Source: Utricularia gibba (Eukaryota > Streptophyta > Magnoliopsida > Lamiales > Lentibulariaceae). From it: a DNA stretch of 64,000 nt. A program made the position numbers and the translations under genes. The notes beneath the pieces are model-generated. The model ran no database searches. It saw only the letters and a list, made by a program, of their open reading frames with translations, and had not been told where the DNA came from. Below, piece by piece: positions 60,474 to 64,000 of the stretch. Every line of letters starts with the position of its first letter. The first letter of the stretch is position 1. The DNA is taken from contig NEEC01000004.1 in the NCBI GenBank assembly GCA_002189035.1, positions 1,302,001 through 1,366,000 on the forward strand, written 5' to 3'.

Positions 60474-62221
60474 AATAACCTTACAGCTTCAACATTCCTG
60501 TAAGTTCACAAGAGAAGAAACATATGGGTGTAACTGGCCGGATCATAGCTTGAAAATCTGAATGCAAATACAGAATTTCTTGATCACCCACAAAACCTTA
60601 CTAGATTCAACGAAGAACACGAAAATCAGAGAAAACGCAGCTATAACAACAGGCTCAGTAGTGTTAGTGTTCTCTTTTTTCACAAAGAAGATGGTGCAAG
60701 AGGCGATGTCATGTAACAAAAATTCCATTCTCCTCCCAGGAGCTAAACAGAGTACAAGAATTCGATGCATGGAGATCCATTTGGGAACTCATGAAACATA
60801 AAAGGGCATGCGCTACAGAAACCTTTTAAGAATTCAAAATGCTAACAAGTACAAAAAGGTAAAATCTATTCAAAAAACACCACACTTTTCAGCAGGGTAC
60901 ATGAATTCCGCGACAAAGATTCAACCAAATGCAAATCTTTCTAAACGGAGGAAAGCCCAAGTTGTGGATCACAAGCCAACACATCCCAATTAGCCAACGC
61001 TCAGAAACCCAGATACAAAACTAGCCAGAACATAGAAAACGGGGAATACTCAGATCGTAGCGGAGTTGAGAGACTTACGACACAGTTCCGTTTTCTGCCC
61101 GAAAAGTTAGATACCAAAATTGAAGCCTTGTATAAAACAGGATCAGCCCCGGAATCAGGGAAAAAGAGGAGGCCTCCACCAACAAAAATGTTCGCGCATC
61201 TCGGATTCAACAACGACTCAACAGTAGCCCTCTGCTGTCGGCTTCTTGTATTAAATTCACTCTTTTCTCCTCGAAATGACCATTTCTGCTCTTACATACA
61301 CGAACGACTTTCTATAAGTCTTTCCGATTTTGCAGTTCAGTGCTTCTACTCTTGGCTTATTCCATCTTAGGTCCGGCCCAATACATTTTCAGCCCCAGTG
61401 AGGCCTTGGCCTCCATTGACAAAAAAACAAAGAGAGAGATTTGGGGTGCGCAGGTATGAAATTTTTCGATTTCAAGAATCCAATTTTTAGGGTGTGTTAA
61501 GAGTACATTATTTCAAAAACATGTTGAGAAACATATTCAAATAAAAGGAATATTAAAACAAGAAATCATTCAATTTCAAAATTCAAATTAAGGAATAGAG
61601 AAATAATAGAAAGAACATATAAACATTAATTAAAGTATATATATATATATACACACAAACACTTTGCACGCATCTGATTTCCCACGAAATCGTAACCCAA
61701 TTGCACGTAGCTCCTATCTTTGCTATAGAATACGGAATACTGTGTTCTAATTTGAAAGTCTATTTATTTAGAGTACGTTTGGTAAATTGGATAAATTATA
61801 TCAAGTATAATAAGGAATATATTAATAAGGATGATATGATAATATAATTTTATACTAACTTTTATTTTCTAATTATTTTATCTTATATTCATATGAGTAT
61901 AATTTATTCTATCTATTAAACATATTATTTTCTTTTTTTCATTTAATTATTCATTTTATACTTTACACCAAACACAATCTTAATATTTTCCCGTAATAAA
62001 CTGCTGCATAACCATGAAGGCAAGTGAATGTTAAAGAATTCAACAAGGAGTTACTACAGACATACCAACATGCATTTCCTACAATTAGTTACAGTGAATC
62101 AGGGGGCTCAAAAAACCTGACGTGCAGATGGAGCTTCTTCCTTGCTAAATTCCAAAACCGGGTGCACAGATGGAATGCGGAGTCCAGACTCTATACCCTT
62201 GTGGAGATCAGTAAGAGATCC
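60474..62221. other. ELF4-like leader/promoter, AT-rich spacer
   Basis: 60500-61079 is the probable leader intron and 61079-61350 the leader and promoter. 61440-62000 is AT-rich, with a TATA/CACA microsatellite at 61638-61661. No gene is supported. Confidence 0.45.
61772..61985. repeat. Possible small MITE-like element
   Basis: An AT-rich block bounded by GTACGTTTGGT and ACACCAAACACAATCT; ACCAAAC and its complement give a short imperfect inverted end. Similar end wording occurs around 14824-15195. No clear target duplication. Confidence 0.3.
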
Positions 62222-64000
62222 TTAAGAAACATATACCCTTACGGAGCCTCTGACTGACTGCCTACAGACGGGGCAAAGGGGTGCGGTTTCTCGTTCTATT
62301 GTGAAGGCACAGCGTTGGCAGCAGACAAGATGACCACAAGGGGTGAAGGCAACTCGCCGCCTATGCATCACACAGACCACACATAATTCACCATCAGGAA
62401 CATCACCAGAGTCTTCTTCTGCCGTGCTCTCGGGAGGAGGAGCTTGGCTGGTCATCGAGCTACTTGCAGATCGGAGATGCCTCCGTTCCTTCCATCTTCT
62501 CCAATGCCTGTAAGCCAACTGGTCAGCAATGTGGTATACAATGGACTGGGTTGTAAACCTAATATAAGTGCGGGTTTTCAGCAATGTACCTGCGCATAGA
62601 GTAACCCAAGATGCCTACAGCAAGGGAACCGAGAACTAAACCACTGCACATCAGAACTTTCATCTTTAAGGAAATATCTGAAACCATTTGACTCTTAGTC
62701 TTCTCAGACCTAGGCATATGCATTGCAAACATTTGTGAGAAGGGAAAACCAATATAACTAGCAAAGAAAAATTAAATAAACAACATCTAAACAAAGTTGC
62801 ATACAAGAAATATGGAAGATCATCGCATGATTCAATCTCTAAAGTCCCATGATCCTTTGGACGACAAATGCCAATAGCAGTTATTTCCTTGCCAAAAGGT
62901 AGTATCTTCTCTTCATATAGAACTCCAACCTGCGAGAACGCTAAGTTAATATCGATTTGGGAGAAGTTCCAAATGACATTAAAGTGACGAAAAACTTACT
63001 GGATACTTAATACCCGCCAACGCACAAAATATACTGAAGGAGTGGCACCAGTTGCCTGAAAGTCCTGATAAACTGCCTTAAGGGTAGTGGATGCGTTGAT
63101 CCCTCAAGATTGACAAGAACAAAGTCAGGCAGTGATGGGTTCCCTGGGTCAACCAGAACAAAAGGAACCTGAGAAGGAGGCATGTTCTTAGAATATTAAA
63201 CATAAAAAATCAATGAATCCATCGGTTGCTTCAAGCTCAAGCTTGCACTTCCGAACAAAAAATAGATCAGGACAATGTCAGCAACTATTTGACATGACGT
63301 TCACATAGATTCAAAAGTAACAAATGCGAAACTCATACTAAATACAAAGTAATTCCATATTCAGTGGATCAGCCAGAAATGGACTTACCTTCTTCAAAAT
63401 GAGTGACTGTTTTTCGCCCCAGGAGCTTGAAATAATCGACCAAAGATCAGAAGTCCACGCAAAAGCTCTCCTCCATTCGTTGTAAACACACTTTTAGACA
63501 GAAAAAAAAAAACAAAGTAAAATTAGTGAAACATATTTTTTTGCCACAAAATTTTAAGCTATCAACAAGTTTCCAGTCCCCATACTACTTCCAAATCACT
63601 CTATGCATGCGGAATGCAGAATTAAGAAGTTCAAAATTCTATAACTTGAAGCGAAAACCCCACCAACTGATCACAACAAGAAATCACTGAATTGGTACCA
63701 TATACAAACAATCGCCAAAGAAATGCAGAACTCACCGTTTGAGACTGCTCCAAAACAACACCCTTCTCCCCGGATTGCGGAGAAATAACAAAACTGTTGC
63801 CCTTCCGATCCCCCTTCGCAGCTTCCACGACACCTCTAACAATCACCAATTTTCCAGAACCGACACCATCTTCCCGATCATCATATCCTGAAAGGATGGT
63901 GCGGAGGTCGGTAGGTTTCACTTCCGACGCTGATTGGATCTCTAGCCGAGCAGATGAAAATTGGGTGTACTTCTGGATGCAACGATACGCTACGTATGCA
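62222..64000 (-). CDS. SPL2: SP1/SPL2-type RING E3 ubiquitin ligase (MULAN homologue), partial, with two one-base losses
   Basis: Membrane E3 ligase of chloroplast/mitochondrial/peroxisomal outer membranes. Exons: 63736->64000, 63389-63490, 63000-63168, 62805-62929, 62590-62709 and 62222-62507; the first membrane helix lies beyond the edge. Seen: SSARLEIQSASEVKPTDLRT, CVYNEWRRAFAW, VPFVLVDPG, VGVLYEEKILPFGKEITAIG, the second membrane segment VLMCSGLVLGSLAVGILGYS, and a C3HC4 RING DGELCVVCVMHRRRVAFTPC, GHLVCCQRC, CPVCRQSVRGSVRVYVS. Exon 63000-63168 (169 nt) reads through three frames: GSTHPLPL, then KAVYQDFQATGATP, then SFSIFCALAGIKYP. Adding one base near 63080 and one near 63040 makes 171 nt and keeps both splice phases, so the exon lacks two bases, by mutation or assembly error. 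Confidence 0.88.

Overview
The window is nuclear DNA of a flowering plant, almost certainly a eudicot. Genes are split by short GT-AG introns, and AT-rich spacers separate compact, more GC-rich genes. Nearly every recognisable product belongs to a family typical of eudicots (profilin, HOTHEAD-like, ELF4-like, BIG GRAIN 1-like, EPFL, COP-zeta and others). I cannot name the species. There is no prokaryotic, organellar or viral segment and no CRISPR array.

Layout, left to right: the 5' half of a nuclear poly(A) polymerase (-); an OXS3-like stress protein (-); a three-exon profilin (-); a CHUP1-like coiled-coil protein (+); a bHLH87/HECATE-type factor (-); an AT-rich spacer with MITE-like repeats; a GT14 (DUF266) glycosyltransferase (+); a 14-exon zinc-finger/glutamate-dehydrogenase-like gene (-); ribosomal protein S15a (-); a broken crooked-neck pseudogene (-); a PECP1/PS2-type HAD phosphatase (+) with three phosphate-starvation (P1BS) sites; a 5'-UTR region and a USP-domain kinase (+); an ACHT-type thioredoxin (-); a small anchored plant protein (-); 3.5 kb without a gene I recognise; a HOTHEAD-like GMC oxidoreductase (+); an NHL/LEA2 protein with a frameshift (-); an LBD pseudogene (-); an R2R3-MYB (-); tRNA-Asn (-); an EPFL peptide (+); COP-zeta (+); a BIG GRAIN 1-like gene (+); a 1.67-kb non-autonomous hAT-type transposon; an ELF4-like gene (-); and the C-terminal part of an SP1/SPL2-type RING E3 ligase (-) running off the right edge.

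These are independent housekeeping, signalling and developmental genes, not an operon or a defence island. I rebuilt exon structures by joining GT-AG borders in phase; most give proteins of the expected family length. I see no undescribed multi-gene system. The most interesting items are: (1) the zinc-finger/GDH-like protein, whose catalytic Lys, catalytic Asp and two substrate-contact residues are all replaced although the Rossmann motif is kept, so it looks like a pseudoenzyme with an acquired nucleic-acid-type zinc finger; (2) three P1BS sites in the PECP1-like promoter; (3) otherwise intact genes carrying single-base losses (NHL, SPL2-like, LBD), which are either real lesions or residual assembly indels; (4) the hAT-type element with palindrome-rich ends; and (5) a 178-bp tandem duplication that copies a 5'-UTR splice donor of the GDH-like gene.
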